Assembly: GCA_017526585.1 (NCBI GenBank)
Contig: JAFXRC010000007.1
Span: 1 to 47,761 of the forward strand
DNA: 47,761 nt
Reading direction: 5' to 3'
From: Fibrobacter sp.
Lineage (GTDB): Bacteria; Fibrobacterota; Fibrobacteria; Fibrobacterales; Fibrobacteraceae
Under the pieces are notes generated by a model that was not told the origin of the DNA, ran no database searches, and saw nothing but the letters and a program-made list of their open reading frames with translations. Shown here piece by piece: positions 33,796-42,718 of this stretch; position 1 is the first letter of the stretch; every line of letters begins with the position of its first letter. The position numbers and the translations under genes are program-made.

Positions 33796-34626
33796 ATGTC
33801 TGTTCAAGTGATGGTTAATGGTATTCCGGGTAACATGGGCCGTATTGTGGCCGAAACCTGCGTGGCTCGCGGCCTCGAACTCGTTCCGTATTCTTTGACG
33901 GGTGAAATTATTGTGGAAAACGAAGCCGAAGTCGCCGGCAAGACCATCCAGCTTTTGAAGCCGAGCAATCGCGAAGCCCGCATTGCAGAAGTTCTCGAAA
34001 AGTACCCGAACGTCATTTGCATCGATTACACGCACCCGACGGCCGTGAACGACAACGCCGCTTTCTATGTAAAGCACAAGATTCCGTTCGTGATGGGTAC
34101 CACCGGCGGTGACCGCGAAGCGCTTGCCAAGCTCGTTGCCGATGCCAATCACCCGAGCGTGATTGCCCCGAATATGGCAAAGCAGATTGTTGCTTTCCAG
34201 ATGATGATTGAATTCTTGGCTAAGGAATTCCCGACGGCATTCAATGGCTACAAACTCTCCGTGGTCGAAAGCCACCAGAAGACCAAGGCCGATACGAGCG
34301 GTACCGCGAAGGCCGTGGTGGGCGACTTCCAGAAGATGGGCTTCGATTTCACCGTCGACGATATCGAAAAGGTTCGTGACGAAAAGGAACAGATGGAACG
34401 CATGCACGTGCCCGAAGAATACCTCGGCGGTCACGCCTTCCACACCTACAGCCTCGACAGCGCCGATGGCACGGTTCACTTTGAATTCCAGCATAATGTC
34501 TGCGGCCGTAAGATTTACGCTGAAGGCACGGTGGACGCTGTGAATTTCCTCGCATGCCACATTGCAAACGGAACCGCAAAGCCCTTTAACATGATGGACG
34601 TGCTCCGCTCCGGCAAGATGAGATAA
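33796..34626 (+). CDS. dapB: 4-hydroxy-tetrahydrodipicolinate reductase (DapB, plant-type)
   Basis: The 276-residue enzyme reduces the dihydrodipicolinate intermediate of lysine and diaminopimelate synthesis, using NAD(P)H. The start at 33796 is supported by AGGAG seven bases upstream. VNGIPGNMGRIV is the nucleotide-binding loop, with FVMGTTGG, APNMAKQIVAFQ and the catalytic/substrate segment VVESHQKTKADTSGTAKAV. The sequence resembles the longer plant-like DapB group rather than the E. coli form. Its stop is followed directly by the ATG of a permease gene. Confidence 0.92.
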   Translation: MSVQVMVNGIPGNMGRIVAETCVARGLELVPYSLTGEIIVENEAEVAGKTIQLLKPSNREARIAEVLEKYPNVICIDYTHPTAVNDNAAFYVKHKIPFVMGTTGGDREALAKLVADANHPSVIAPNMAKQIVAFQMMIEFLAKEFPTAFNGYKLSVVESHQKTKADTSGTAKAVVGDFQKMGFDFTVDDIEKVRDEKEQMERMHVPEEYLGGHAFHTYSLDSADGTVHFEFQHNVCGRKIYAEGTVDAVNFLACHIANGTAKPFNMMDVLRSGKMR

Positions 34627-35643
34627 ATGCGCTCCTATATCCTCCGCCGCTTGCTTTTGATGATCCCGACTTTAATCGGGATTTCATTGGTATGCTTTAT
34701 CCTTATCCAGCTGTTGCCGGGTGGACCTGTGGAGGAAATGATTTCGCGTGCGCAGCATGCCGCTGCCATGAAGGGCGGGGTAGATGCCTCCAAGGCGCTC
34801 TCGCCCGATCAGATTGCGCAAATCCAGGCGTACTTCGGTTTTGATCAACCCGCCTGGAAGCGTTACCTGACTTGGCTCTGGAACGTTCTGCACCTGGACT
34901 TGGGTTCCAGTTACACATACGGGCTCCCCGTGTGGGACGTGATTACGAGCCGTTTTCCGATTTCGCTGTTCTTTGGAATCACCTCGTTTTTCTTGAGTTA
35001 CCTTGTCTGTATTCCGCTAGGCCTTTGGAAGGCGGTGCATCACGGGAGCAAACTCGATTCTCTTTCTTCGGGCCTTATTTTTTCGGGCTACGTGATGCCG
35101 GGCTACGCTCTCGGTATCTTGCTGATTATATTCCTCGCGGGCGGGTCGTACCTTGACATTTTCCCGCTGGGCGGCCTCACGAGCGACGACTTCGAGGACT
35201 TTACCTTCTTTGAAAAGGTGGTGGACCTCGGGCACCATTTGATTTTGCCGATATTCTGCTACATGATCAGCGAATTTGCGTTCCTGACTTTTTTGATGAA
35301 GAATTCGGCGCTCGAAGAACTCGGCAAGGACTATATGCGCACGGCGCTTGCCAAGGGCATGAGCTTTAACCAGGCGCTCGTTCGCCACGCGCTCCGTAAC
35401 GCCCTCATCCCTATCGCCACGCGCCTTTCTGAAATCTGCACCTTGATGTTTGCTGGGGCGCTCCTTATCGAAAAGGTCTTTGATATCGACGGCATGGGCC
35501 TGCTTTACTACAACTCCATGGTGAACCGCGACTATAACGTGGTCATGGGCGTCATTTTCCTCAGTAGCTTGATGGCGATGATTGGCCGCTTGTTCAGCGA
35601 TATCCTCTACACGCTCGTGGACCCGCGCATCAAATTCTCGTAA
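34627..35643 (+). CDS. YejB/DppB-like ABC transporter permease
   Basis: The 338-residue permease begins MRSYILRRLLLMIPTLIGIS and has the binding-protein-dependent transport signature region GKDYMRTALAKGMSFNQALVRHALRNALIP (residues about 235-265; core RTALAKGMS). An extended periplasmic segment after the first helix matches YejB-type oligopeptide permeases. It abuts dapB without a gap. The partner permease, binding protein and ATPases are not next to it, and a terminator follows at once, so the transporter must be completed elsewhere. Confidence 0.85.
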   Translation: MRSYILRRLLLMIPTLIGISLVCFILIQLLPGGPVEEMISRAQHAAAMKGGVDASKALSPDQIAQIQAYFGFDQPAWKRYLTWLWNVLHLDLGSSYTYGLPVWDVITSRFPISLFFGITSFFLSYLVCIPLGLWKAVHHGSKLDSLSSGLIFSGYVMPGYALGILLIIFLAGGSYLDIFPLGGLTSDDFEDFTFFEKVVDLGHHLILPIFCYMISEFAFLTFLMKNSALEELGKDYMRTALAKGMSFNQALVRHALRNALIPIATRLSEICTLMFAGALLIEKVFDIDGMGLLYYNSMVNRDYNVVMGVIFLSSLMAMIGRLFSDILYTLVDPRIKFS

Positions 35644-35674
35644 TAAGAATGCTTTTTTATTGTCACACGAATTC

Positions 35675-35704
35675 GATTCCACTAACGTGGAATCATTTTT
35701 TTTT
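35675..35704 (+). terminator. Intrinsic terminator after the dapB-permease operon
   Basis: GATTCCAC (35675-35682), loop TAAC, GTGGAATC (35687-35694), then A and nine T residues. The T-run merges with the TATATT element (35704-35709) that seems to serve the next gene, whose ATG lies at 35717. Confidence 0.85.
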
Positions 35705-35716
35705 ATATTGGAACGC

Positions 35717-36730
35717 ATGAGTAACGAAATCGTTTCGCCTGTTATTGACAAATTTTTGAAGTCCCACGGCTATGCCGATTACGAAGTAACCTCTATTGCC
35801 GGTGCCGGTTCGGGTCGCAGGTATTACCGAATTGCATCCGATAAGCAGAGCTCCGTGTTGCAAGTTTCCGCTTCGGTCGACGAAGATTTTAAGCGTTTTG
35901 TTGATTACGCCGAGTCTTTCAATTCCTTTGGACTTCCTGTTCCGAAAATTTACTGCGTCGATGAAGCCTCTTGCTCCGTGTTGCAAGAAGACCTGGGGGC
36001 TCACAATTTGCTCGATAACATCTTGCCGCAGGGCCACGAAAAGAAGTCCGGCAATGTCCGCATCCTTTACCCTGAAGTGATTGATTCGCTCATCAAGTGG
36101 CAGGATATTTCGCGTTCGCTTTTCAGTTCCCGCTCGGACTTGTGGCTTCGTCGCTTTGACTTTGACGCTCTCAAGTGGGAAACGGACTACTTTACCGAAA
36201 ATTACCTGAAGGCTCACAAGGAAATTCAGGAAATACCCGAGTATGTGCGCCAGTTCTACTCGCTTCTTGCCGTTTCTGTCGAAGCGCAGCACAAGGTGCT
36301 GATGCATCGCGATTTCCAAAGCCAGAACATCATGGTGAAGCCCAATTCCGAAATCGCTTTCGTTGATTTCCAGGGCGCTCGTCGTGGCGCCATGTTCTAC
36401 GATCTCGCATCGCTCTTGTGGGATCCGTATGTGGAACTTTCGCTGACCGAAGTCAAGGACTTCTTTGAATACTGGCGCATCTCTTACCGCGAAGCGAAGA
36501 CTTATTCGAAGGACGATGCCTGGGAAGCCTTTATCCATGCGAGTTTGCAGCGCGTGATGCAGGCGATGGGCGCCTACTGCTTCTTGAGCAAGGTGAAGGG
36601 AATTCAGAAATTTGAACAGTACATTGAACCGGGCAAGCGTCAATTGCGCACGGTCTTCGATGAATTCAAGAAGATGGCGAAGGCTACATCGCCCAAGGTG
36701 TTCGACTTCATGGATAATGCATTGGTATAA
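35717..36730 (+). CDS. Aminoglycoside phosphotransferase-fold kinase, AmgK-like
   Basis: The 337-residue protein has the kinase motifs MHRDFQSQNIMV (H197, D199, N204) and FVDFQGARRGAMFYDLASLL (D217), as in APH-fold sugar kinases such as AmgK, which phosphorylates N-acetylmuramate at the anomeric position for cell-wall recycling. The start at 35717 lies seven bases after a TATATT element, so the mRNA may be leaderless. The usual partner MurU is not adjacent; a PTS EIIA gene follows directly. The substrate is thus inferred only from similarity. Confidence 0.78.
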   Translation: MSNEIVSPVIDKFLKSHGYADYEVTSIAGAGSGRRYYRIASDKQSSVLQVSASVDEDFKRFVDYAESFNSFGLPVPKIYCVDEASCSVLQEDLGAHNLLDNILPQGHEKKSGNVRILYPEVIDSLIKWQDISRSLFSSRSDLWLRRFDFDALKWETDYFTENYLKAHKEIQEIPEYVRQFYSLLAVSVEAQHKVLMHRDFQSQNIMVKPNSEIAFVDFQGARRGAMFYDLASLLWDPYVELSLTEVKDFFEYWRISYREAKTYSKDDAWEAFIHASLQRVMQAMGAYCFLSKVKGIQKFEQYIEPGKRQLRTVFDEFKKMAKATSPKVFDFMDNALV

Positions 36731-37159
36731 ATGCTGCCAGTCTACACGAAATACTATTCGGAGTCGGAATCGTTTAACCGAGCGCTAGGCTTTGCCTACG
36801 ACGCGCTGGTGCATGGTCCTGTCAAGTTCGATGCGATGGCGACATGGAAGTCCCTGTCGGAACGAGTGGCGCAGGGCATTTACATGGGCGAAGGTCTTTT
36901 GTTACCGCATACGCGTGTGCCGGGTCTTCCGCAGCCGTTGTTTGCCTTTGCTGTTTGCCCGAAAGGCTTTACCGATATAGAAGTGAAGGCGGGGCAGGTG
37001 CCGCAGTACATTTGTCTGCTGCTTTCTCCGGCGGAATCCGCAACCTGCCATACGCAGTTTATTGCAAACATTGCGCGTAAATTGTTGAACCCGCAGTGGC
37101 GAGCTCGTGCGGTAGAAGCAAAAACCCCCGAGCAGCTGAACGCGCTGTTCGAGGATTGA
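36731..37159 (+). CDS. PTS EIIA-type (nitrogen/fructose family) phosphocarrier domain
   Basis: The 142-residue single-domain protein carries GIYMGEGLLLPHTRVPG, with the phosphorylatable His60, and the closing pattern ANIARKLLNPQWRARAVEAKTPEQLNALF (helical end) of EIIA-2/EIIA-Ntr proteins. Its start abuts the kinase stop (TAAATG), so they are coupled. A regulatory rather than transport role is likely, since no EIIB or EIIC is present here. Confidence 0.85.
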   Translation: MLPVYTKYYSESESFNRALGFAYDALVHGPVKFDAMATWKSLSERVAQGIYMGEGLLLPHTRVPGLPQPLFAFAVCPKGFTDIEVKAGQVPQYICLLLSPAESATCHTQFIANIARKLLNPQWRARAVEAKTPEQLNALFED

Positions 37160-37161
37160 TT

Positions 37162-38604
37162 TTAGTATTGGAAGCTTCCGCCCGCCATGGCGCGGAATCC
37201 TTCGTAGTCGCCAAAGTAGCGGTCATAGCCCATGCGGATGGTGACCCAGCTGCGCGGCCTGAATTCCAACTTGCTGCCGAGTTCCACGTAGTGTAGCGTC
37301 GAATGCTTGGCGAGGAATTTCTTGTCGGTATCGCTTTCGGGCGTGTGCATGTCGGTGATGTTTCCGCCAAAGGCCGTATCTTTTGCGACGGCGCTTGCGT
37401 GGATGCCGCCCTTGAGCAGGGCATCCTTCAAAAATCCGCTGGTGAAGGGATAGGCGACATTGACTTCGGTGTAGACTTCGCGGCTGTTAGGACCAAGGTC
37501 TGTTCCTAGGCTTTGTGCGTAGCTGCGGTAAGTGTAGCCGCCGCCCTTGTGGTGCGTGTAGACCCAAGGCTCGACGCGGGTGTATTCCAGGTACCAGTCC
37601 CAGAGGGTGCTCTTGATCCGAAGGCTGTCGCGGGCGACACCGACGGAGGCTGCCCACTTGTTGCCCCACCAACTGTCATCGAACATGCTCGTAGGCGACT
37701 TCATGTCGTCCCATAGAAGTTCTCCGTAAAATTCCCAGTTCGGAATCGTTTTTACGCTCAGGTCGAACGCGAGCGAAATGTTGTCTTGGTCGCCCTGCAG
37801 GTGTTCTTGGAACACGTAGGGAATGAATGGAATCACGTATGCCCATTCAAATTCGCGACCGCTGCTGTCTGCATCTTCGTTGGGGTTCGGGAATTCCTCG
37901 GTGGTGCTCCCGTAAAGCGCCGTTTCCGAAAGACCAAGCGTAATGTTTTGGGGCAGGCTCAAATCCAAACGGTGTACGTGCATGTACTTGCCGAAGTTTT
38001 TCTTTTCGAAAAGCTTCATGGCGTACTGCGAGTATACAATCGGGCCCAATTCAAACTGGTAGCCAAAATACGGCGTAGGTGCCGGCTCAAAGATGCGGCT
38101 AGTGCTGTCTTGCCACGGGCGGTAATTGCTCTGTTCTCCGCGCAGAATCACATGGTTGCGCCTAGCGGGGCCCATACTCAGGTAGTCGAATCCGGCAAGG
38201 AGTTTGACGGCATCCAGGTCGTAGCTTGCACTTGCCGCGAAAATGTCCCAGGTGCGCTTGTTGTCGCTCTGCTTGTTGTAGGGAATGCCTTCGCTCGGAT
38301 TGTAGAAATGGTCGTTAATGTCCTTGTTGGTGTGGTCGGTGCTCACCTTGACTCGGGCGTTGAACAGGAACCGTTCGGTAAAGTGTCCATTCAGGAATAA
38401 GCGCACAGATGCGGAATTGTCGTAGTGCGTGGGGGCGTTCGTCAGGTTTGTAACGGCGAGTGAATCGACCAGCTGGGCGCCGATGCTTACTTCGTGGTGC
38501 CTTGCGGAATCGGTGAATGCAATGTGCGTTGAAAAATCCTGTGCAAATGCGGACGGGATTATGCCGAGCAGAACTGCTATGCAAAACTTAGCGTGGAATT
38601 TCAT
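37162..38604 (-). CDS. Wzi-like capsule assembly outer-membrane barrel protein
   Basis: The 480-residue product has a signal peptide ending SAFA and many alternating beta strands with aromatic girdle residues, ending in GGSFQY, a typical outer-membrane barrel terminus. Segments such as KLLAGFDYLSMGPARRNHVILRG and LGLSETALYG resemble the Wzi/capsule-assembly family, which binds polysaccharide at the cell surface. It overlaps the upstream glycosyltransferase by 17 bases and is the last gene of the minus-strand polysaccharide operon. It converges on the EIIA gene with a two-base gap. Confidence 0.7.
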   Translation of the reverse strand: MKFHAKFCIAVLLGIIPSAFAQDFSTHIAFTDSARHHEVSIGAQLVDSLAVTNLTNAPTHYDNSASVRLFLNGHFTERFLFNARVKVSTDHTNKDINDHFYNPSEGIPYNKQSDNKRTWDIFAASASYDLDAVKLLAGFDYLSMGPARRNHVILRGEQSNYRPWQDSTSRIFEPAPTPYFGYQFELGPIVYSQYAMKLFEKKNFGKYMHVHRLDLSLPQNITLGLSETALYGSTTEEFPNPNEDADSSGREFEWAYVIPFIPYVFQEHLQGDQDNISLAFDLSVKTIPNWEFYGELLWDDMKSPTSMFDDSWWGNKWAASVGVARDSLRIKSTLWDWYLEYTRVEPWVYTHHKGGGYTYRSYAQSLGTDLGPNSREVYTEVNVAYPFTSGFLKDALLKGGIHASAVAKDTAFGGNITDMHTPESDTDKKFLAKHSTLHYVELGSKLEFRPRSWVTIRMGYDRYFGDYEGFRAMAGGSFQY

Positions 38605-39487
38605 AGTAGCCCCCATTGCGTTCGACGAACTTCTTGAAAAGGTGCGTCGACAAGGTGATGGCGAAGATGGTGGCGACCCTTGTAAACTGTAGCCTTTTAA
38701 GGCGCAGTCCGAGGCTTATAAAAAGCCCTGCTAGAACGCTTGCGGCGGGGTAGCCGTTCTTGAGCCCGTAGTGGATTCGGTTGCGAATCATGAGGCAGTC
38801 AATAAAGTAGGGAACCGCCCCCTTTGCGATTTCGCTTCCGGTAGAAGAGCCGATGTCGTGCCAGATGATGCTGTCGGTCGCCCAAGCGAGGCTGAATCCG
38901 TTTCTTTTAGCCTTTTGGCAGTAGTCGCTTTCTTCAAAATACAAGAAGTAGTCTTCGCTCAAAAGCCCCGTCTTTTTAAGGCATTCCGGCGAAATCAGGA
39001 ACGATGAACCTTCGACATAGTCAAAGCCAGTCTCTTCGGGAGAGCTGGGGCGCCTGACCGTTGCAAGCTTCGGGTGAATAAAACAGACTCCGCCCGAAAA
39101 TTCTCCGTTTGCCTTTTTAATCAGTGATCCGGTGATGCCTGCATGGGTCGCTTCGGCTTTTTCAAGCATCTTTTGAAGTGCTTCCGGTTCGGGGAGCGTG
39201 TCGTTGTTCAGTAGCCAAATGTAACTGTCTGCAAATTCATCTTGGACGGCGCGGATTCCCTGGTTGCAGGCGGCGGCAAAGCCGTGGTTCTTTTCGTTCC
39301 AAATCCAGCGAACCTTGAATTTGAAGGTGTGGCTCCAGAAAAGCTGCTTGGACTTTTCGGTGCTTGCGTTGTCGACAATGCAGACGCATGCCGGCTGCAC
39401 GGTACTCTTTTCAAGGGCGCGTAGACAGTCTACGGTCTTCTGTTCGTTCTTGAAGTTGACGAGTATGATGCAGACGGAAGAACTCAT
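38588..39487 (-). CDS. Family 2 glycosyltransferase (rhamnosyltransferase-like)
   Basis: The 299-residue enzyme has the GT2 nucleotide-binding region VCIVDNASTEKSK and the metal site WLLNNDTLPEPEAL, with YVEGSSFLISPECLKKTG and EESDYCQKAKRNG typical of rhamnosyltransferase-like GT2 proteins. The C-terminus is amphipathic. It overlaps the WbsX-like gene by four bases. The donor and acceptor sugars are unknown; a surface polysaccharide is the likely product. Confidence 0.85.
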   Translation of the reverse strand: MSSSVCIILVNFKNEQKTVDCLRALEKSTVQPACVCIVDNASTEKSKQLFWSHTFKFKVRWIWNEKNHGFAAACNQGIRAVQDEFADSYIWLLNNDTLPEPEALQKMLEKAEATHAGITGSLIKKANGEFSGGVCFIHPKLATVRRPSSPEETGFDYVEGSSFLISPECLKKTGLLSEDYFLYFEESDYCQKAKRNGFSLAWATDSIIWHDIGSSTGSEIAKGAVPYFIDCLMIRNRIHYGLKNGYPAASVLAGLFISLGLRLKRLQFTRVATIFAITLSTHLFKKFVERNGGYYEIPR

Positions 39488-40581
39488 TTAGAAATACCTT
39501 GCTTGAACGCTTCTAGGAACGCCCTGCCCATTTTCTGTTCGGGTTCCAGGTGGGCGCTTTCAGCCCATTCGTTCCAGGCGTTCACGAAGAGGAACTGATT
39601 GTCGTCGCTTCTCTTGCGGACGATGCTTGCCGCTTCGCGGACCCAGTTCTCGAAATCTTTGGGGTTGTCGTTCTGGATAATCGTCGCCGCTTTTCTGCGT
39701 GGCGAATTGTCCCAGTTGGGGAAGACAGTCGGGTGGTGGTGCTCGCTGAAGGTCTCGTAGAGCTTCAGGACATTCTTGGCAACGTCGGTGTAGCGGAGGC
39801 GCAGTACGGAGTAGACTTCGGGAAGTCCCACTTTTTTAGCAAGGCTGTTCCACAGGCGTTGCAGCAGGCGGATGCCCTTGCCTAGGGCCGAGCGCTTTGG
39901 ATACTCGGTGTTGTTCGGCTGAAAGTCGACGATGTCTTTGATGCCGTAGGTGGCAAGAGTCTCGTCGGGAACGTCGCAGGCGAAGTTGCGCACCGCAAAG
40001 ACGCGCACGCCTTCAAAGCCCGCCTTCTTTGCCGATTCGTTCAGGATTTCGACAAATTTTGCCGGGTGTTCCATTTTCCCGACGCGGTAGATGATGAAAA
40101 TCGGCTTGCCCTGCGACTTCAGGTAGCGGGAATCCTTGAAAATTTCGCAAAGGTACTCGGCATGACTTTTAGAATCTTCATCGCTGTAGGTCTGCTCCAT
40201 CAGGACTTCGCGGTCCTTGCCGTCCCATGCCCTGGACCACGATTCGTTTGCCCAGCAGAGGCAAAACGGCATGTTGCAATCCTTGTCGGCAAGGAGCTTT
40301 TGAAGCGGAGTTTCCAGCAGCTGCTTTCCGTTGAACCAGTAGTGGTAATAGCAGAACGCATCGATGCCGTACTGCTTTGCGAGTGCAGCCTGTTCGTGCC
40401 GCGTCTCGTCGCAGCGCAAATCGTAGAAGCCGAGCTCGGCGGGAATTTGCGGCTGACGGTGCCCCTTGAACAGCGGCTTTGCGCGGCTCACGTTGTGCCA
40501 TTCGGTAAAACCGTCGCCCCACCAGCGGTTATTTTCCGGAATCGGATGGAATTGCGGTAAGTAGAAAGCGATCGTTTTCAT
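39484..40581 (-). CDS. WbsX-like (GH99-related) polysaccharide biosynthesis protein
   Basis: The 365-residue product starts IAFYLPQFHPIPENNRWWG and contains GFTEWHNVSRAKPLF, YHYWFNGK and WNEWAESAHLEPE, the diagnostic blocks of the WbsX family found in O-antigen and capsule clusters. The fold is related to GH99. It is co-translated with its two glycosyltransferase neighbours (four-base overlap on each side). Its exact reaction is uncertain. Confidence 0.88.
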   Translation of the reverse strand: MKTIAFYLPQFHPIPENNRWWGDGFTEWHNVSRAKPLFKGHRQPQIPAELGFYDLRCDETRHEQAALAKQYGIDAFCYYHYWFNGKQLLETPLQKLLADKDCNMPFCLCWANESWSRAWDGKDREVLMEQTYSDEDSKSHAEYLCEIFKDSRYLKSQGKPIFIIYRVGKMEHPAKFVEILNESAKKAGFEGVRVFAVRNFACDVPDETLATYGIKDIVDFQPNNTEYPKRSALGKGIRLLQRLWNSLAKKVGLPEVYSVLRLRYTDVAKNVLKLYETFSEHHHPTVFPNWDNSPRRKAATIIQNDNPKDFENWVREAASIVRKRSDDNQFLFVNAWNEWAESAHLEPEQKMGRAFLEAFKQGISK

Positions 40582-41534
40582 TTATCGTGCCCGAATAGGA
40601 GGTGGACGGCGGGGGAGCCTAGCAGCGAAAATAGAACCTTTTTGAGTCGTCCGCGCTGCTCGGGAAATAAAAAGTGGCTAAATCGAAGCAGAAAGGGTAA
40701 TTCTTCGACAAGAACCGCCCGTTCCGCCCTTTTGTGCCAGTAGCGGTTTAGCTTCTGGAGGAACGCCGTTTCGGGGGTGTTCAGGTTCAGAAGGCTCGAT
40801 TGCGAAATCAGCATGTCGGTCCAGTCGATTTGCCGCTTGCAGGTTTCGTCAAAGCTGTAGCGGTTTCCAAGTCCCACGGAGTTGTTGCCGTGCAAGCGGT
40901 ATTGAATCACAGGGATGTCAACGGACTTGATTGTTCCGTGCTTTGCGGCGAGAAGTCCTATCCAGGCGTCGTGTACGCCTACGGCAGCGGGAATCGGCAA
41001 AATGTATTTCAAAAGCGATGCCTTGAAAAGGGACATGCAGCCTGTGATGTTGTTGGTGCCCGCGATGCGTGTTTCCACGGGGAGTTCCGCCTGAATGTGG
41101 GCGACCGTTCTCCAGGAATCGTAAAGGGGCTTTCCTTCGGCATCGATGACGATCGCATCGCCAAAGACTAGTGTCGGCATTTTTCCGTCGCACGAGGTTT
41201 CGATGGCTTCTTCCAGTTGCTGCAATTTCTGCGGACACCAGATGTCGTCGTGGTCCGCAAGGGCGATCAGGTCGTCATCGGCAAGTAGCGGTCGTGCAAT
41301 TTCCAGAGCCTTAGAAAAAGCGGCGCGGTGGCCCCGGTTCTCCGGCATACAGGTGATTTGCAGCGGGAGTTTGTCTTTGTAGCTCTCTAAAATGCTTACG
41401 GTGCTGTCCTTGGAACCGTCATCTACGACCACGATGATATCCGCAGGGCGTGTTTGCGCCAAAAGCGAATCAAGCATCTGCGGGAGATACTTTTCACCGT
41501 TGTAAGTTGCAAGGACTATGCCGATTTTAGCCAT
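40578..41534 (-). CDS. Family 2 glycosyltransferase
   Basis: The 318-residue protein starts IGIVLATYNGEKYLPQMLDSLLAQT, with VVDDGSKDST and ALADHDDIWCPQKL, classical GT2 motifs seen in rhamnosyltransferase-type enzymes. It is the first gene of the four-gene minus-strand operon (GT2, WbsX, GT2, Wzi) and lies 41 bases from the divergent GT4 gene. Confidence 0.88.
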   Translation of the reverse strand: MAKIGIVLATYNGEKYLPQMLDSLLAQTRPADIIVVVDDGSKDSTVSILESYKDKLPLQITCMPENRGHRAAFSKALEIARPLLADDDLIALADHDDIWCPQKLQQLEEAIETSCDGKMPTLVFGDAIVIDAEGKPLYDSWRTVAHIQAELPVETRIAGTNNITGCMSLFKASLLKYILPIPAAVGVHDAWIGLLAAKHGTIKSVDIPVIQYRLHGNNSVGLGNRYSFDETCKRQIDWTDMLISQSSLLNLNTPETAFLQKLNRYWHKRAERAVLVEELPFLLRFSHFLFPEQRGRLKKVLFSLLGSPAVHLLFGHDK

Positions 41535-41575
41535 GTATTTAATATAGCAATTCAGAAATTTGTATCTTTGGATTT

Positions 41576-42718
41576 ATGGCGTCTTTGCGGAAAATACTCT
41601 TTGTTTGCGATAAGAACGAATGCACTAGTTTCGGTCGTCTGACCATCAATTTGGTCAAGGCGGTGGCAAAGGAATTTGAACCTCATGTGCTGTGGCTTAA
41701 GACGCCCAAGTTCTTTGGCTGTTCAAGTGACGAAAAAAAGAGTGGTGACGCTGAAGGATTGCCCTACACTTCGCACGAAGTTTGGGCCAAGTCGCTTTAT
41801 ACGGGGTATCTTAGCTTCCGTTCTCCCCTAAAAAAGTTAGTGAAGAAAATCGCTCCGGAAATCGTCTTCTTTATCCGTCCGGAACTGGGCTTTTTGGTGC
41901 CGGTGGTCAAGGGACGCACGAAGACGGTGATGTTTGTTCACGATACTTTTGCCGAGACGCTGTATCCGAATTCGCTCAAGTTCAAGCTACTCAACTTGTT
42001 CTACATTCGTCCGACGGTCAAGGCGGATTCATTTGTCTACAATTCAGCGTGGACGCGCGGCGAAGCGGCTCTCCATTTTGGATCGCAGATGTCTCAGAAG
42101 CCGGGTACGGTTATCGGTTGCCCCATTGATTCTGAAATGTTCAACAAACCTGCTCAGACTCCGAACTTTACCGAAAAGAAGGCTTTTCTTCGCAAGTTCG
42201 GTATCAAGAATTTCGACGGAATGTGCCTGAATGTGAGCCTTGACGAACCGCGCAAGAATATCGAGACATTCTTTGAAATGGCAAGGCTCCGCCCCCACAT
42301 CGCTTTTGTGCGCGTGGGCAAATTCTCGGAACGGCTCCGCGCGATCGTGAACGAGAAGAAACTTTACAATGTGTACCATTTCAGCGAATTCCAGGCGCAT
42401 GAACTCCGCGACTTTTACCGCCACTCCGATTTGATGGTGTATCCGTCGCTGCTTGAAGGCTTCGGGCTTCCGCCCATCGAGGCGATTGCCTGCGGAACGC
42501 CTGCCGTAGGTGCCGCTACCTCGGCGGTCAAGGAAAACTTGGAAGGCGTCTGCCCGCTGATTGATCCGCCGACCGATGCAGAAGCCTACGCCAAGGTTCT
42601 CGACCGCGTGCTTGCCGGTGAAAATGTCGTCGACAACGAAAAAGCAGCGGCCCTTCTGGATCGCTGCTCCATGAAATCATTTAGTCAGCGAGTGACTACT
42701 TTCTTTTCCACACTTTAA
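41576..42718 (+). CDS. Family 4-type glycosyltransferase
   Basis: The 380-residue enzyme has a GT-B fold pattern with the C-terminal donor-binding signature EGFGLPPIEAIACGTPAVGA (about residues 295-315), preceded by MVYPSLL. The N-terminus starts KILFVCDKNECTSFGRLTINL. The ATG lies seven bases after TATCTT (41563-41568), with no ribosome-binding site, so initiation may be leaderless. Its 3' end overlaps the opposing MauE gene by 23 bases. It probably contributes to the same polysaccharide as the divergent operon. Confidence 0.88.
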   Translation: MASLRKILFVCDKNECTSFGRLTINLVKAVAKEFEPHVLWLKTPKFFGCSSDEKKSGDAEGLPYTSHEVWAKSLYTGYLSFRSPLKKLVKKIAPEIVFFIRPELGFLVPVVKGRTKTVMFVHDTFAETLYPNSLKFKLLNLFYIRPTVKADSFVYNSAWTRGEAALHFGSQMSQKPGTVIGCPIDSEMFNKPAQTPNFTEKKAFLRKFGIKNFDGMCLNVSLDEPRKNIETFFEMARLRPHIAFVRVGKFSERLRAIVNEKKLYNVYHFSEFQAHELRDFYRHSDLMVYPSLLEGFGLPPIEAIACGTPAVGAATSAVKENLEGVCPLIDPPTDAEAYAKVLDRVLAGENVVDNEKAAALLDRCSMKSFSQRVTTFFSTL

